From Chamaecrista fasciculata (lineage: Eukaryota > Streptophyta > Magnoliopsida > Fabales > Fabaceae), in the NCBI GenBank assembly GCA_003254925.1, contig QANZ01048088.1, positions 42,241 through 106,240 of the forward strand: DNA of 64,000 nt. Reading direction: 5' to 3'. Of this stretch, positions 12,185 through 23,615 are shown piece by piece (the first letter of the stretch is position 1; every line of letters starts with the position of its first letter). The position numbers and the translations under genes were made by a program. Under the pieces are notes generated by a model. The model saw only the letters and a program-made list of their open reading frames with translations, did no database searches and was not told the origin of the DNA.

Positions 12185-12717
12185 GCCTACGTGCCTTTGT
12201 TTGTTTTTTCTTGGGCCTGTGTGCCCTTTTTGATTATTTTGTGGATTTGTTGTGGCTTTCGTGCCACATTCAACATTGATGGTATGGCATTCGTGCCACT
12301 TTTTTGAATATTATGGGCGGTGGCGCCCATAATTTATGTTATAATCTTCCTACGTTCATTTATAGCTCTTTATTCCTCGCTTTGCATGCCATGTTTGACT
12401 TGTGTTTTTCTTGCTTTGATTCGATTATCGTATTGTTTGCACATCAAAGCGCTTCCTCGCGGTGGGCACGCTTTGAGTGTTTGCGTATCATATGCTAAGT
12501 TTTTGACTAGTCATCCAAGGGAGGATCGGTCCGCTTGGTTCGTGAGTGCCATACTCACAAGGCTCCTTCGAGGGCCTTTTTATTGCTGTTCCGAGGGCGT
12601 CCCCCCGAGCAACTTATTTCAATTAACACAGTGTGTTAGAGAAAATGCACTTTATTGATTAAAAAATCTCAGTACAATGGCTCAGTGGCCTTCTTTGATT
12701 ATTACAAAGCTTCCTTA

Positions 12718-13385
12718 CTAAGGGAAATAAAACTTGAGTTTGGCCATGTTCTAAGCATTTGGAAGTGGCTTTCCTTCAAAGGTCTCCAGCTTAAAGGCGT
12801 TGCCAGGCAGGATTTCTGTAACCCTTTATGGTCCTTCCCAGTTTGGTCCCAGCTTTCCGTGTCTAGGAACTTTTCTGTTGTTTTCCACAGTTCTGAGTAT
12901 TAAGTCTCCTACTTTGAGGGTCCTAGGTTTGATTTTGGAGTCATGGTATTTCTTAACCATTTGGTTGTAGGCAGCTTACCTTATGGCTGCAACTTCTCTT
13001 CTTTCTTCCAAGCTATCCAGCTCTTCGATTCTGGAGTTGGCGTCATTGGTACTTGGATAGTTGAGTATCCTTTCAGTTGGGACGTTCACTTCGGCAGGTA
13101 TCACTGCTTCCTGTCCGTATGCCAGGGTAAAGGGCGTTTCCTTTGTGACTGTCTGCTCGGTGGTTCTGTATGACCATAGAACTGAATAGAGTTCATCAAC
13201 CCATCTTCCCTTGGCTGACTCCAGTGTCCTTTTGATTCCTTGAATGATGATCCTGTTGGCCAACTCAACTTGGCCGTTGGTGGCTGGGTGTTCAACCGAT
13301 GTGGTCTTGTAATGGATTTTCTAGAGCTTGCAAAAGTCTTGGAACTTCTTGCTCATGAACTGCGCACCATTATCAGAGATTATTG
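12718..13385 (-). pseudogene. Gypsy integrase, C-terminal part
   Basis: Reading the minus strand from the nested LTR: IISDNGAQF carries the second catalytic Asp and HPATNGQVE the catalytic Glu of the DDE integrase core. Then come LWSYRTTEQT and TPFTLAYGQEAVIP. The C-terminal domain follows (KPRTLKVGDLILR, GKLGPNWEGP), ending with KFYFP and a stop at 12718-12720. In-frame stops near 12830 and 12755 break the C-terminal domain. The N-terminal part is at 15434-15965. The nested LTR at 13391-15428 separates the first from the second catalytic Asp. Confidence 0.9.
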
Positions 13386-13390
13386 TGTTT

Positions 13391-15428
13391 TGTTGGGAAT
13401 TCAAGGCGCCAAACGCAGCGGAAGCAAGAAATATAAAATTAAAAATTAAATGCACCAGGCCCAAATTCCCGAACGGATCCGCTAGTTGAATTTAAAACCT
13501 GTTAAGATAGTGGTATACCTCACGAGTTCCAATCGGTTTGGTTGTACGGGGCATTTGCTAGAAGTCCACGTCATGCGTCCTTCGTCCGCCGGTGATCCAC
13601 ACGAACAGTTTTCTAGGCACCAAGGTGCTAGCCTTCCGTTCTTTTCTTCAAAAGAACCAGGGACCAATCTACAGTGTTTTGAATTCAAGAACTCCTTCTT
13701 GAATCAAAAGGTATGAGTGGCGCAAACTGAGAAGAAAACCACAAGAACACTTTCTTATCTTTCCTTCTCACTAAAACCCTAATTTTAATGGTGGAAATCG
13801 AATTTTCCTAACTCCTTAGGCAAAGTCGATTTTTCCTCTCTCTAGGGTTGGGAGTGGCGATTTCTCTCTCTCTCTACAAGGAGGAAGACCAAAATCACAA
13901 ATGAATTCTCTCTCCCTTTAGGCGCCTAGCCCCTAGAGTTTATAATTATATTTAGAGCATTATTATAATTCTAAAATTATAATATCATGACTTTATGAAT
14001 TGAATTTCAAATTAAAATATTACCTTAATATTTAATTTAAATTAAAATCGTAATCTTAGGGAATCAGATGGAAGATCAAATCTTCCCTTGGGACCCACTA
14101 AGCCATGTGCCATATGCCTCTAATTTCCTTTGGAATTTTATAAATTAAAATCATTCATAACAATTAGGAAGTCATGATTTTCCAAAGATCATGAGTTAAG
14201 ATTCAAATCTTTTGATATCTTCATCAAATCTTTTGAATTCAAACTCATGATTTAAATTAAATTAATAAAACAATTTTATCAATCTAAATGCCACGAATGA
14301 GGTGCCACCCTCAAATAATATTGGGGAATTTTATAAATCAATAATCTCCTAACTTTTAGGAATCTTATCTGATTTATTTTCCCTAATATTTTAATTGTAA
14401 ATAATTAATCCCTATTAACTATTCAACAATTATTATATTTAAACTTGTCCCACAAATTTAAATATTTCACAACTGTAGATTATTTAAGACAAGACTTAAT
14501 GTCCCAGACATTTTGCTATGTCTTAAATTGTGTCACCGGAGTGACCCACGAATTAACCCGAATTCGTGTCCCTTTATGCGGTGTCCTGATCCTGCTCATG
14601 TGTGACCCAGCAGGCCTCACGTGAAGTTGGCAGCAAGCCATCTCTATGACCTACAAGTCGTGAGCGGACTCTAGCAAGCCATCACGACTACCTAAAACAC
14701 GCGAGTTATCGTTTTAACCAAAACGGACTTAACCTTAGTACCACCTTGTCATAGACCCTATTGTCACACGATATCTTGGTCATGGATTAGGCACAGGAAA
14801 GTCATCCATAATCCAAACCTCAACTTTCTCGATTTCCTGAGTTAGTCCCAATTTCCCGAGTGGCCACTCTTTTCCTTGGACAGACTCATCGAGGGCGCCA
14901 GTTAGATATCTCCCATCTAATGAGGGACAAAATCCCATCTTGGCCAATCCACATTCCTCAGCACGGCAATCAACCAAACCCGTACCTAGCCCTTATGGCT
15001 ACCCTGCTACGGGCAACGTTAGACTAAGCCAAAGTCTGACAACTGCAACGCCGGAATAATGATGACCTCAGGTCTAAGGCGTCGTGACAGGTGTACAGGA
15101 GAGGCAAGCTGATGACTAAACCTATGCAGGACTCTCCGGTTCAGTCCAACAATTTGTAACCCTTTACATAATTGCACCATGACTCTCGTCCCAGCATCTA
15201 GTGCATGCATCTCTATGCACCGAGGTCATGCTGGTCTTAGTTCATTTTCGCTCCCACGAAAACAATCGACCAGGGACAGATTTAGATTGATTATCACATA
15301 ATCAATCACGGACGCTATCATAGTAAACATGCTAATTATGATAACAAAATAATTTATCTCTATAAATTAATCCAAATGTTCATAACATTTTGCACAAAAT
15401 GATTGGCCCTAGGGCACAATCTCCAACA
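13391..15428 (-). mobile_element. Solo LTR, subfamily B (2038 bp), nested in gypsy integrase
   Basis: Begins TGTTGGGAATTCAAGGCGCC and ends GGGCACAATCTCCAACA. Perfect TSD tgttt is at 13386-13390 and 15429-15433. It is about 350 bp shorter than its relatives, so it carries internal deletions in the AT-rich part. It has the same orientation as the LTR at 7676-10062. Confidence 0.9.
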
Positions 15429-15433
15429 TGTTT

Positions 15434-15965
15434 GGGATGCCAAACCTGGTGATGATGTTTTGCCACACAAACTTTTTCATGGCTTCCGTGGTTATGGACG
15501 CCACAGCCTTTGCTTCCACCCACTTTGTAAAGTAGTCTACAACGACTATGAGAAATTTTCTCTGGTGAGTTGCCATTGGGAAAGGCCCTGCTATGTCTTT
15601 CCCCCAAAGGTCAAATGGATCATGTTAGCGTATTTTTGGCATTTCTCGCACGAACGAACAACATTCTCAGCGTCCTACTGGATTGTAGGCCAGTAGTAGC
15701 CTGCTCTTTGGATTTTCTTTCGCATCGCCATTGGGCCTTGGTGGCTTCCACACAGTCCCTCGTGGATCTTTGTCAACACTCTGTTGATCTCGTCTCCTGC
15801 TATGCACTTGGCTCCAGGAAGACTGAAGTTTTTCCTGTAAAGGCCACCTTGCTTGATAAAATATCTGTCAGATCTTCTTGTGATCTTTCTGGCTTCGTTC
15901 TTGTCTAATGGAGGGTGCTGGTGGCCAGATATTTGAATATCGGCGTTCTCCAATCGTCTACTTCT
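15434..15965 (-). pseudogene. Gypsy integrase, zinc finger and first half of catalytic core
   Basis: The minus strand shows the HHCC zinc finger of retroviral-type integrases: KIHEGLCGSHQG, GYYWPTIQ, then after a stop SCEKCQKYAN. The first part of the core follows (DLWGKDIAGPFP, VVVDYFTKWVEAK with the first catalytic Asp, ITTEAMKKFVWQNIITRFGI), running into the nested LTR. A stop and one frame change between 15675 and 15607 show decay. Confidence 0.88.
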
Positions 15966-16005
15966 TCTGTGGGAAGAACATCCTTCTCTAGGATCGACGG
16001 CTCCC

Positions 16006-16966
16006 TTAGCGTTGTTTTGATGATGGAGTCTCTATCCCCTTTGGTTGGCTTGGACGCCAATTTGGCAAGTTCATCTGCTCTGCCATTGTCATTTCTCGAG
16101 ATGTGTTGAAACGTAGCTTCGATTTCGCACCCTCGATGATCTTTTTTGCCTTTTCTGCATACTGGATCATCACGGGGTCTTTTGTTTCGTATTCGCCATT
16201 CATTTGTTGTATTACCAGTTGAGAATCTCCCAAGATCTCTAGCTTTTTGGCACCAATGTTCGCTGATAATTTTAGAGTAGCTATCAGAGCCTCATATTCT
16301 GCTTGGTTGTTGGTGATCGGGAACTCAATTTCTATCGATTGTTCCACGATGGAGCCATCTGGGGCTCGCATCACTGCTCCTGTGCCTCACTGTGAGTTTG
16401 ATACTGCTCTGACAATGTGTACCTTCCACGTCCAATCTTGGGCGTTCTCGGGTCCCGTCATGTTGGCTACAAAGTCTACCAACGCCTGCCATTTAATGGC
16501 CCTTCTGGGCTCATAGATTATCCCGTATTCTGAGATTTCCATTGACCAGATCGACATTCTTGCAGCAATGTCAGGTTGTTCTACCATCTGTTTGATGGGT
16601 CTGTCTATTTTGACAATGATTTGATACTGCTGGTAGTAGTGTCTCAACTTTCTTGTTCACTGAAGTAGCGAGAAAGTTAATTTCTTTTGGCGGTGGTACC
16701 GCTTCTCTACTCCTGTTAGTGTTTTGCTGGTGAAGTAGATAGGTTTTTGCTCTTCTCCCACTTCTAACACCAGCGCCGAGCTGACTGCTTCATCTGTGGA
16801 CGCCAGATAGACGTAGATGGGTTTGTCTTTGACTGGAATTACAAGGGTCGGCGGTGACGCCAAATATTTTTTCAGCTCTTGGAAGGCTTCCTCTCATTCC
16901 TGAGTCCATTTGAACTTTTTGTTCGCTTTTAGCGTTTTGAAAAAGGGTAAGCATCTATCGGCAGTC
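16006..16966 (-). pseudogene. Gypsy RNase H plus second RNase H-like domain
   Basis: From 16966 the minus strand reads RTADRCLPFFKTLK, then EEAFQELKKYLASPPTL and PIYVYLASTDEAVSSALV, the start of the RT-linked RNase H domain, and continues through EKRYH and IIVKIDRPIKQM. A second RNase H-like domain at 16374-16006 has APDGSIVEQS, ITNNQAEYEAL and LGDSQLVIQQM. Dual RNase H domains are known from Tat-lineage gypsy elements. In-frame stops occur at about 16895, 16655 and 16385. The expected VDG at the start of the second domain reads VRA, so its first acid is lost. Confidence 0.88.
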
Positions 16967-17164
16967 CTGAATGTAAAGAGAACTCGTGATGAGTAATACT
17001 CGTTTTATTAATGAGAAATTGTGCGTCGTGAGACGGCTTACATGATGACTTGAAAGTAAATTGAAATCTGAATAAAGACAGAATTTAAAGACATGACATA
17101 TTAAGAAGGAAGAAACTAATAGCTAAAAAGCTTTATTGCTGACAAGGCGCTGGGCGCCTTCTAC
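16967..17164 (-). other. Candidate GT-AG intron in gypsy pol, between RT and RNase H
   Basis: On the minus strand the RT frame meets a stop directly after FLSR (17161-17163), and the next expected residues start at 16966. The 198 bp between them begin AG|GTAGAAGG and end TTTACATTCAG|G. Removing them joins codons as AG+G (Arg) and restores FLSRTADRCLPFF in frame. The segment contains several stops. It fits a spliceosomal intron, but an insertion of another kind cannot be excluded. Ogre elements of the same lineage have an intron in pol between protease and RT, a different position. Confidence 0.5.
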
Positions 17165-18171
17165 CTCGACAGAAACCTATGGAGGGCGGCTAGCCTGCCG
17201 TTTAGGCGCTGGACTTCCTTGACCGCTTTTGGAGCTTTCATCTCCAAAATGGCCTTGCACTGATCTGGGTTTGCTTCAATTCCTCTGTGGATGAGCATAA
17301 ATCCCAGGAATTTCCCTCCGTTCACCCCGAAGGCACGCTTTGATGGGTCCAGCTTCATTTGGTACTTCCTCAGTTGATCGAAGATTTCCTTCAAGTCTTT
17401 AGTATGGTTGCCTCCCTCCTTGGTTTTTACCACCATATCATCAACGTACACCTCAAGGTTCTTCCCGATATAATCTTTGAAGAAAAGATCCATCATCCTT
17501 TGGTAGGTGGCGCCAGCATTTTTCAACCCGAAGGGCAAAACTGTGTAACAGTACGTTCCCAGTTCTGTGATGAAGAACGTTTTCTCGGCGTCCTCAGGAT
17601 TCATTTTGATCTGGTTATAGCCACTGAAGGCGTCTAGGAAGCTCATAGTCTGGTGTCCGCATGTTCCATCCACCAGTTTGTCGATGTTAGGCAAAGGATA
17701 ATGATCCTTTGGGCAAGCCTTGTTCAGGTCGGTGAAGTCAACACACATTCTCCATTTTCCATTAGCTTTTTTGACCAACACCACGTTGGAAAGCCATTCA
17801 GGGTACTTGGTTTCCCTGATGAAGCTTGCAGCTAAGAGCTTGCTCACTTCTTCCTTGATTGTTGTGTGGCGTTCTTGGCCAAACAGCCTCTTACGCTGGA
17901 TAACTCTGGCTCTTCCATCTGTGTTTAGGCTATGACAGATGAGCTTTGGGTCGGTTCCTGGCATGTCAGCAGGACGCCAGGCAAAGACTTCTGAAGATGC
18001 TTTTAGGAGCTGAATGAGCTCAGCCTTCTCTCCTTCATGGAGAAGCATGTTGATTTGCACGGTTTTCTCCGCGTTGTCTCCCAGTTGGATAACTTCCAGG
18101 TCACCCATCGGCTTTGGTCTCTGTGCTTCGACCTCGTCTTTGAAATCCTCTACTTCACAGTTCAGATCCAC
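17165..18171 (-). pseudogene. Gypsy reverse transcriptase
   Basis: An open frame of about 336 codons. The conserved RT blocks are in order: WRMCVDFTDLNKACPKDHYP (near residue 140), FLDAFSGYNQIKM (178-190), TYCYTVLPFGLKNAGATYQR (206-225), the catalytic YVDD at 242-245, and FLGFMLIHRGIEANP. The domain is intact, but flanking parts of pol are broken. The frame overlaps the end of the gag-protease frame near 18171 and lies in another frame, so a frameshift, mutational or programmed, separates protease from RT. Downstream it runs into the candidate intron. Confidence 0.93.
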
Positions 18172-19835
18172 TACTTCCTTGTCGCTGTCATCAGTTTTGG
18201 GCGTTCTCGCCTTCCTTTTCGTTCTTCCTCCTTGGTAGCCTCAAGGCTCACCGCATAGCATTGGCGAGCAGTCTTCTGGTTGGTTCTCACCTGCCCCACC
18301 CCTTGTGGAGTTGGGAACTTCATTCGCAAGTGTGCGGTAGAGATCACTGCTCTCATCTTATTCAGAGATGGGCGTCCAACGAGGACGTTGTACGCTGAGG
18401 GCGCCTGCACCACTATGAATTCGATGGTGTTGCTGGTTACTCTAAGATAATCTCCCACCGTGAGCCTTAGGTCGATTTTGCCAATGGCTGGAATTTGATC
18501 CCCAGTGAAGCCTATCAGGTTCCCATAATCTTCCACTGGGATTCCCAGTCGATCGAAGCATCTCTTGTACAGGATGTCTGCAGAGGAGCCCTGGTCCGCC
18601 ATGATCCTTTCCACTGTGAAGTTGCCAATTTGGGCTGTGATTACCATGGGGTCGTCGTACTCGCGATTGACTTCCCATAATTCATCGTCAGTGGAAGTTA
18701 TGGGTTCGACCCATTTCCTCTCAGCAGATGACTCTTTGTAGTCAATTTTCAATATGGATCTATTCACCTTTCTTCTTTTGTGTGGGGTTCTTGCCCCACT
18801 CTTCTCTATGCCTCCTAAAATCATGTGTATTATGCCCGTTGGTTTGTCCTCTTTGGGCGGTGTACGCCAATCCCCTTTCTTGTCGTTACCGCCTTTGGGC
18901 TTCTTCGCCTCTCGGGCATCTTTCTCATCTCTGGTTCTCTTGCTTCCATTCTTTTTGATGAATTTAGATGGGAGGCGTCCTCGCTGAATGAGGCGCTCTA
19001 TTTCATCTTTCAGAGTGACACACTCATCAGTAGTCTGTTCTTCGTCCCTGTGGTATCTGCAGAACTTGCTGGTATCCACGTTCCTTCCCGCTCTTCTAGG
19101 GCGTTCTGGGAGTCTCGGAAGGAGATCCGTATTGACAATTTCACGAAAGATTTCGGATTGACTTACTGAGAGCACTGTATAGACAGGATGCTTCCCTCTA
19201 GGTGGAGATCGGGGACGCCTGTGATGGTCCCTTCCCCTTGAGCTCTCTCTGGCTCTCTCGGGATTCTTGCTTTGCGGCTTCCTGGTGTCTGGTTCAATTC
19301 TTGCGAAGCGATCTCGCTGGGTTTTGTCCAGGTCCTCCTTGGTTATGAATTCTTCAGCCATTGAAAGTAACTCTCCCACAGACTTTGGAGCTCTGTGTGT
19401 CAGTTCCTTATGGGCGTGGTCTGGTCTGATCACTGCGAGGGAGGAGTAAACCGCTAGTTTGTCATCAACCTCCTTTATGTTCAAGCAAGTTTTGCTGAAC
19501 TTTGCCAAGTAATCTCTCAACGATTCTCCTTTGTTCTGTCTGATGTCAGTCAGGACCGCCATCCGCTGCTTGTATACTTTGCTGGTCGCAAATCGTTTCT
19601 TGAACATATCCTCCAAGTCCCTGAAGCAATAGACTGAGCCTACTGGAAGTTTTGAGAACCAATCTAGAGCTGGTCCTTCCAGAGTTATTGGAAAAAGTTT
19701 GTACCTTTGATGATCTCCCATGTTGGAGATGTTCATGGTCGCCTTAAAGCTGAGCAAATGATCGTCTGGGTCTTTCTCACCTGTGTACGGCTTCAGCTTC
19801 ATTAGCATTTTGTAGTTCTTATCCAGCTCCACCGC
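18171..19835 (-). pseudogene. Gypsy gag core and protease
   Basis: A frame of about 553 codons. Residues 13-120 match the retrotransposon gag domain (KPYTGEKDPDDHLLSFKATM, LEGPALDWFSKLP, YLAKF). A zinc-finger-like CRYHRDEEQTTDEC is at 258-271 but lacks the usual GH pair. Basic regions precede the protease, whose active site is ADQGSSADIL near residue 412 (Tat-like D-x-G). NVLVGRPSLNKM follows. A TAG at about 19833-19835 separates this frame from the upstream gag segment (APHV/stop/AVELDKNY), so full-length gag could not be made without readthrough. Confidence 0.9.
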
Positions 19836-20187
19836 CTACACGTGGGGTGCCAGGATTCCTTCTGCCACTGGGGGCGGATTCATATGTCCTTGTGGATTTG
19901 ATGGCTGAATAGGGTCGTAAACGCCCGTTGGCTGATATGCCCCGTTCGGTGCTCCTTGGGTGTAGGCGCCATACCCCGAGTAGTACTGTGGATAGTACCC
20001 CTGGGGATAATAGTACCCCTGTGGTGGATATGCGTAGGCTACAAAGGCCATACTTGCTGCTGGGCGGGCTGGCTGGCGTTTGCCACGTGCGATGCTTGTG
20101 GCAGGTTTAGTGGGGCCTGCTGCTTTGGGTTTTCTGGCAGTTGGCTTCCTGAATTTCTGCTCTCAGGAGTTGATTCTGGGTTGTTGT
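19836..20187 (-). pseudogene. Gypsy gag upstream segment with Tyr/Pro/Gly-rich repeats
   Basis: Directly upstream of the gag core in the same frame. It contains a low-complexity run at 20035-19960 (YPPQGYYYPQGYYPQYYSGY) and a Pro-rich stretch before the stop at 19835. The frame is continuous with NPESTPESRNSGSQ at the border of the nested LTR. With that LTR removed it joins GDPGY at 22599. The low-complexity region resembles a disordered linker rather than a known domain. Confidence 0.75.
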
Positions 20188-22593
20188 TGATGGAGATTGT
20201 GCCCTAGGGTCAATCATCCTTTAGATATGTTGGGAACATATCAATTAATTTATGGAGATAAATTAATGGTTATCATATTATTAGCATGTTTACTATGATA
20301 ACAGTCCATGATTAATTATGAGATAGTTAATCTAAACAGTCCCTGGTCGCTCATTCGAGTGGGAGCTTGAATTGAACCAAGACCAGCATGACCTCGGTGT
20401 ATGAGATGCACGCACTGGATGCTGGAACGAGAGTCATGGTGCAATTATGTAAGAGTTACAAGTTGCTGGACCGACCCGGAGAGTCCTGCATGGGTTCAGT
20501 CATTAGCTAGTCTCTCCTGTACAATCTGTCATGATGCCCTTAGACCTGAGGTCTTGACTATTCCGGCATTACAGTTGTCAAGCTTTGGCTTAGTCTAACG
20601 TTATCCGTAACAGGGTAGCCATAAGGGCTGAGTACGGGTTTGGTTGATTGTCGTGCTGAGGAATGTGGTTGACCAAGATGGAATTTTGTCCCTCATAGAG
20701 ATGGGAGATATTTAACTGGGCCCCTCGACGAGTCTGTCCAAGGGAATGTGTGGCCACACTGGATTTTGGGACTTACTCAGGAGATCGAGAAAGTTGAGGT
20801 TTGGATTTTGGATGACATTCCCATGCCTAATCCTTACCGAAATATCGTAGGACAAAAAGGGATCTATACATGATCGTACTAAGGTTAAGTCGTTTAAAAG
20901 GGGGTTTGAAACGATAACTCACGTATCTTGGGTAGTCGTGATGGCTTGCTAGAGTCCGCTCTCGACTTGTAATTCATGAGATGATTTACTACCAACTATA
21001 CGTGGGGCCTGCTGGGTCACACACGAGCAGGAGCCAGATGCCAAGCTGGAACACGAATTAACCCTAATTCGTGGGTCACATTTGTGACACCGTTTGAGAC
21101 ATAACTTATTGTTGGACATAAAGTCTTGTCTTAAATTAATTATCTACAGATATATTATATCTAGATTTGTGAGACAAATTTAAATATATATATATGATAA
21201 TTGTTAAATAGATAATTGGATTAGGCTATTTACAATTATATTCCTATTTATAATATTAGGGGAATTATAAATTGGATAATGTTCCTAAGAGTTAGGAAAT
21301 TATTAATTTATTAAATTCACTAATATTAGGCCTAAATAGGATGAGGTTGGCGCCTCATATATAAAAGGAATTTAATTAATAAAAATGTTTTATTAATTAA
21401 AGTCATGGCTTGAAATTTGAAATTCAAATGAGATTTGATCTAGATTTCAAATGGATGAATTAAATATATTAAAGTAATATTTTAATTCATGACTTATAGG
21501 GCAAGTCGAAAATTCTAGGTCCAATTGGATTTAAATATTAATGTAATATTTTAATTCAATTATCTAGAGTTTGAGACTTGGTGAGATTGACTTAAAGATA
21601 TTCTGGGAATTCTTTAATTCAATATTGTTGGGATATAACAAATTAGTTATAACTATCTAAGAGTTAGTTAGTTATTTTTATTTGTTAAATTCAACAAGAT
21701 AATAGGGGAGAGAGAGGCGCATGAGAGGGAGAGAGATTTGGAAAGATTTGATCTTCCAAATTGATTCCCCAAGATTGCATTTTGATTCCTATTTTAATAT
21801 TAAGGTAATATTTTAAATAGGAAATCAAGTCCTAAAATTATGATATTAAGATATCATAATATTATAATTTGATAATTATATGATTTTAGGTCTGACCAAA
21901 ATTATAATTATCAAAATCCCCAAACCCTATAAATACCAAGCCATAAGTCGATTTTCACAAGCTTTGATCTAGAGAGAGAGAATTTCGATTTTCTATCTAG
22001 GTTAGAGAGAGAATTCACAAAACTTGAGAATTAGATTCTTGAGAGTGAAATCACAAAAGGGTGAGAGCCTCATGCACATAGAGAAAAGTCGACTAGCCTA
22101 GTTTTTCCTTAGAGAGAAAATTCGATTTTCTCTTGGTGAGGAGAGAGGAAGAAAATCGCAACCTAGCTTTCCTAGAGAGAGAAAGTGGCGCAATATTAAG
22201 AGTTAATATTGTGAGCCAAGGTTGTGTGGGATCAAGAATAGTTCTTGATCAAGGCGCCATCAAGTTCTTGGAGATTCAAGAAGAGTTCTTGAATTTAAAG
22301 AACACCCGTAGATAAAGGTTCCGGATTCACTTGAGAAGTGAAGGAGGCTAGCACCTAGGCATCTCCAAACTGTTCGTGTGGATAACCGGTGGAGGAAGGA
22401 CGCGTCAAGTGGACTTCTTGAATTCGCCCCGTTCAACTAAAGCGATTGAAACACTGAGGTATACCACTTTACCAAAAAGTTTTAAATTCAACTAGCGGAT
22501 CCGTTCGGGAATTCTTGGACCTGGGCGTTTAAGTTTTTTTATTTTACAGTTTTTCACGTTTCCGCTGCCTTAGGCGCCCTAGAATTCCCAACA
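20188..22593 (+). mobile_element. Solo LTR, subfamily B (2406 bp), nested in gypsy gag
   Basis: Begins TGATGGAGATTGTGCCCTAG and ends AGAATTCCCAACA. Perfect TSD gttgt is at 20183-20187 and 22594-22598. It is in the opposite orientation to the other two nested LTRs and is clearly related to them. The gag frame reads through the insertion point once the LTR and one TSD copy are removed. Confidence 0.92.
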
Positions 22594-22598
22594 GTTGT

Positions 22599-22881
22599 AC
22601 CCAGGGTCTCCTGCAACTTGCTTCCCTTTGGCTTTCTCAGCAGCCATGTTCTCGATACGACTGCGGAGTGCTTCCATCTCCATTCTCAAGTGTTATGGTG
22701 ATCTGCCCTGCTGGCGCAGGGTTTGGCAGCGTCTTTCCAGAATGGTTGGAAATCCAGGAGGAGGGGCGAGCGTCGAATCCTGCATAGATTGAGTCATTAA
22801 GCCTCCCGGAGTTTGATAATCAGCTGGGTTTGACGACATCTTTCTTTCTGGTTCAGATGAACACGCAGGTAGAGAAGACAT
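22599..22881 (-). pseudogene. Gypsy gag N-terminal segment
   Basis: The probable start is ATG at 22881 (MSSLPACSSEPERKM), about 130 bp inside the 5' LTR. The reading has a TAA after GRSP (about 22696) and then continues in frame as HLRMEMEALRSRIENMAAEK, a short coiled-coil-like stretch, to GDPGY at the nested LTR. A second in-frame Met follows at MSSNPADY. The N-terminus has no recognised domain. Confidence 0.65.
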
Positions 22882-22993
22882 ATAAAAAATAGATTTACAT
22901 GAATTTTTTCCAAGAGTTCATCATATTCAGAAAAGAAATCAAGACAAACCGAAAATTTAAAGATAAAAGGTAAAACAGGACTTTGTATGAAAG

Positions 22994-23011
22994 TCCCCAC
23001 AGTCGGCGCCA
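22994..23011 (-). promoter_or_regulatory. Primer-binding site of the gypsy element
   Basis: One base inside the 5' LTR the minus strand reads TGGCGCCGACTGTGGGGA. The TGG start and GC-rich block fit a tRNA 3'-end complement. TGGCGCC-type sites are usual in Tat/Athila elements. I cannot assign the tRNA with certainty. Confidence 0.75.
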
Positions 23012-23012
23012 G

Positions 23013-23615
23013 TGATGAACTAGGTTCTGGCCGGGGGTCATTACGTGGTTCAGATGAGGCAACTCTGGGTTGAAGGTTACCCGCAAGACAATGAACACAT
23101 AGGGTGGCCCTGCGATTCACCTCCGATGCTTAAGTCAGTAAGGGTTATGAGCTCAATAATGTGAATTGACTGAGAATAGAGCGTACCTTTTTCCATTGTG
23201 AAGGGTTAACCTTTTATACTAGCTGAGGGCAATCTGGTGTGATCTTGCCATAAATGCCTGGATCCTTGATTGTGATCCTGGCTGATTTGATTGTCATCCT
23301 TGGCTCCCACGTAATTTCCTTTTCTGTGAAAGGTGCCCTGATGGCTAAGGCGTTATCAAGGGGAAGGATCTCTGAGTGATTTGCCTTGATTGACAGTGGA
23401 TCTTGAGCGATCCCTGATTGGTTCCTGATTGATTCAGGGAATGTTTCCTTATTCCTTCGTACGTGGATGCGCATGTCCTTCGTGACTGGGGGCGTCCTCA
23501 GCTTAGCGTGATGTAGGTCGTTCTCGCCCTTACGACCCATCTGGTGGGCCTGTGGCGCACTAGGCCAAAGGCATGTTCTGTCATTTGGGCTTCTTAATTA
23601 TTGGGCCTATTATCA
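23013..23615 (-). repeat. 5' LTR of the gypsy element
   Basis: 603 bp, the same length as the LTR at 5793-6395, with scattered point differences (for example cgtggatgcgcatg against catggacgcccatg). It is followed by cctca, the second half of the TSD. Confidence 0.93.

Larger units (their letters stand above)
5793..23615 (-). mobile_element. Full-length Ty3/gypsy retrotransposon (Tat-like), degenerate, with three nested solo LTRs
   Basis: Two 603-bp near-identical LTRs (5793-6395 and 23013-23615), TG...CA ends and a perfect 5-bp duplication cctca (5788-5792, 23616-23620) bound the element. Coding order on the minus strand from 22881 to 12718 is gag, protease, reverse transcriptase, RNase H, a second RNase H-like domain, then integrase: the Ty3/gypsy order. 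The second RNase H and a gene on the opposite strand between integrase and the 3' LTR are known from the Tat lineage. Removing the three nested LTRs (2387, 2038 and 2406 bp) leaves about 11 kb. Stop codons in gag, RNase H and integrase show it is not autonomous. I found no convincing polypurine tract beside the 3' LTR. Confidence 0.93.

Noticed and set aside
13482..15210. Several 60-76-codon frames
   Set aside because: All lie within the solo LTR 13391-15428 and are not conserved in the sister LTRs.
16967..17164. Separate small transposon between RT and RNase H
   Set aside because: No terminal inverted repeats and no flanking duplication. The exact in-frame GT-AG excision makes an intron the better, though unproven, reading.
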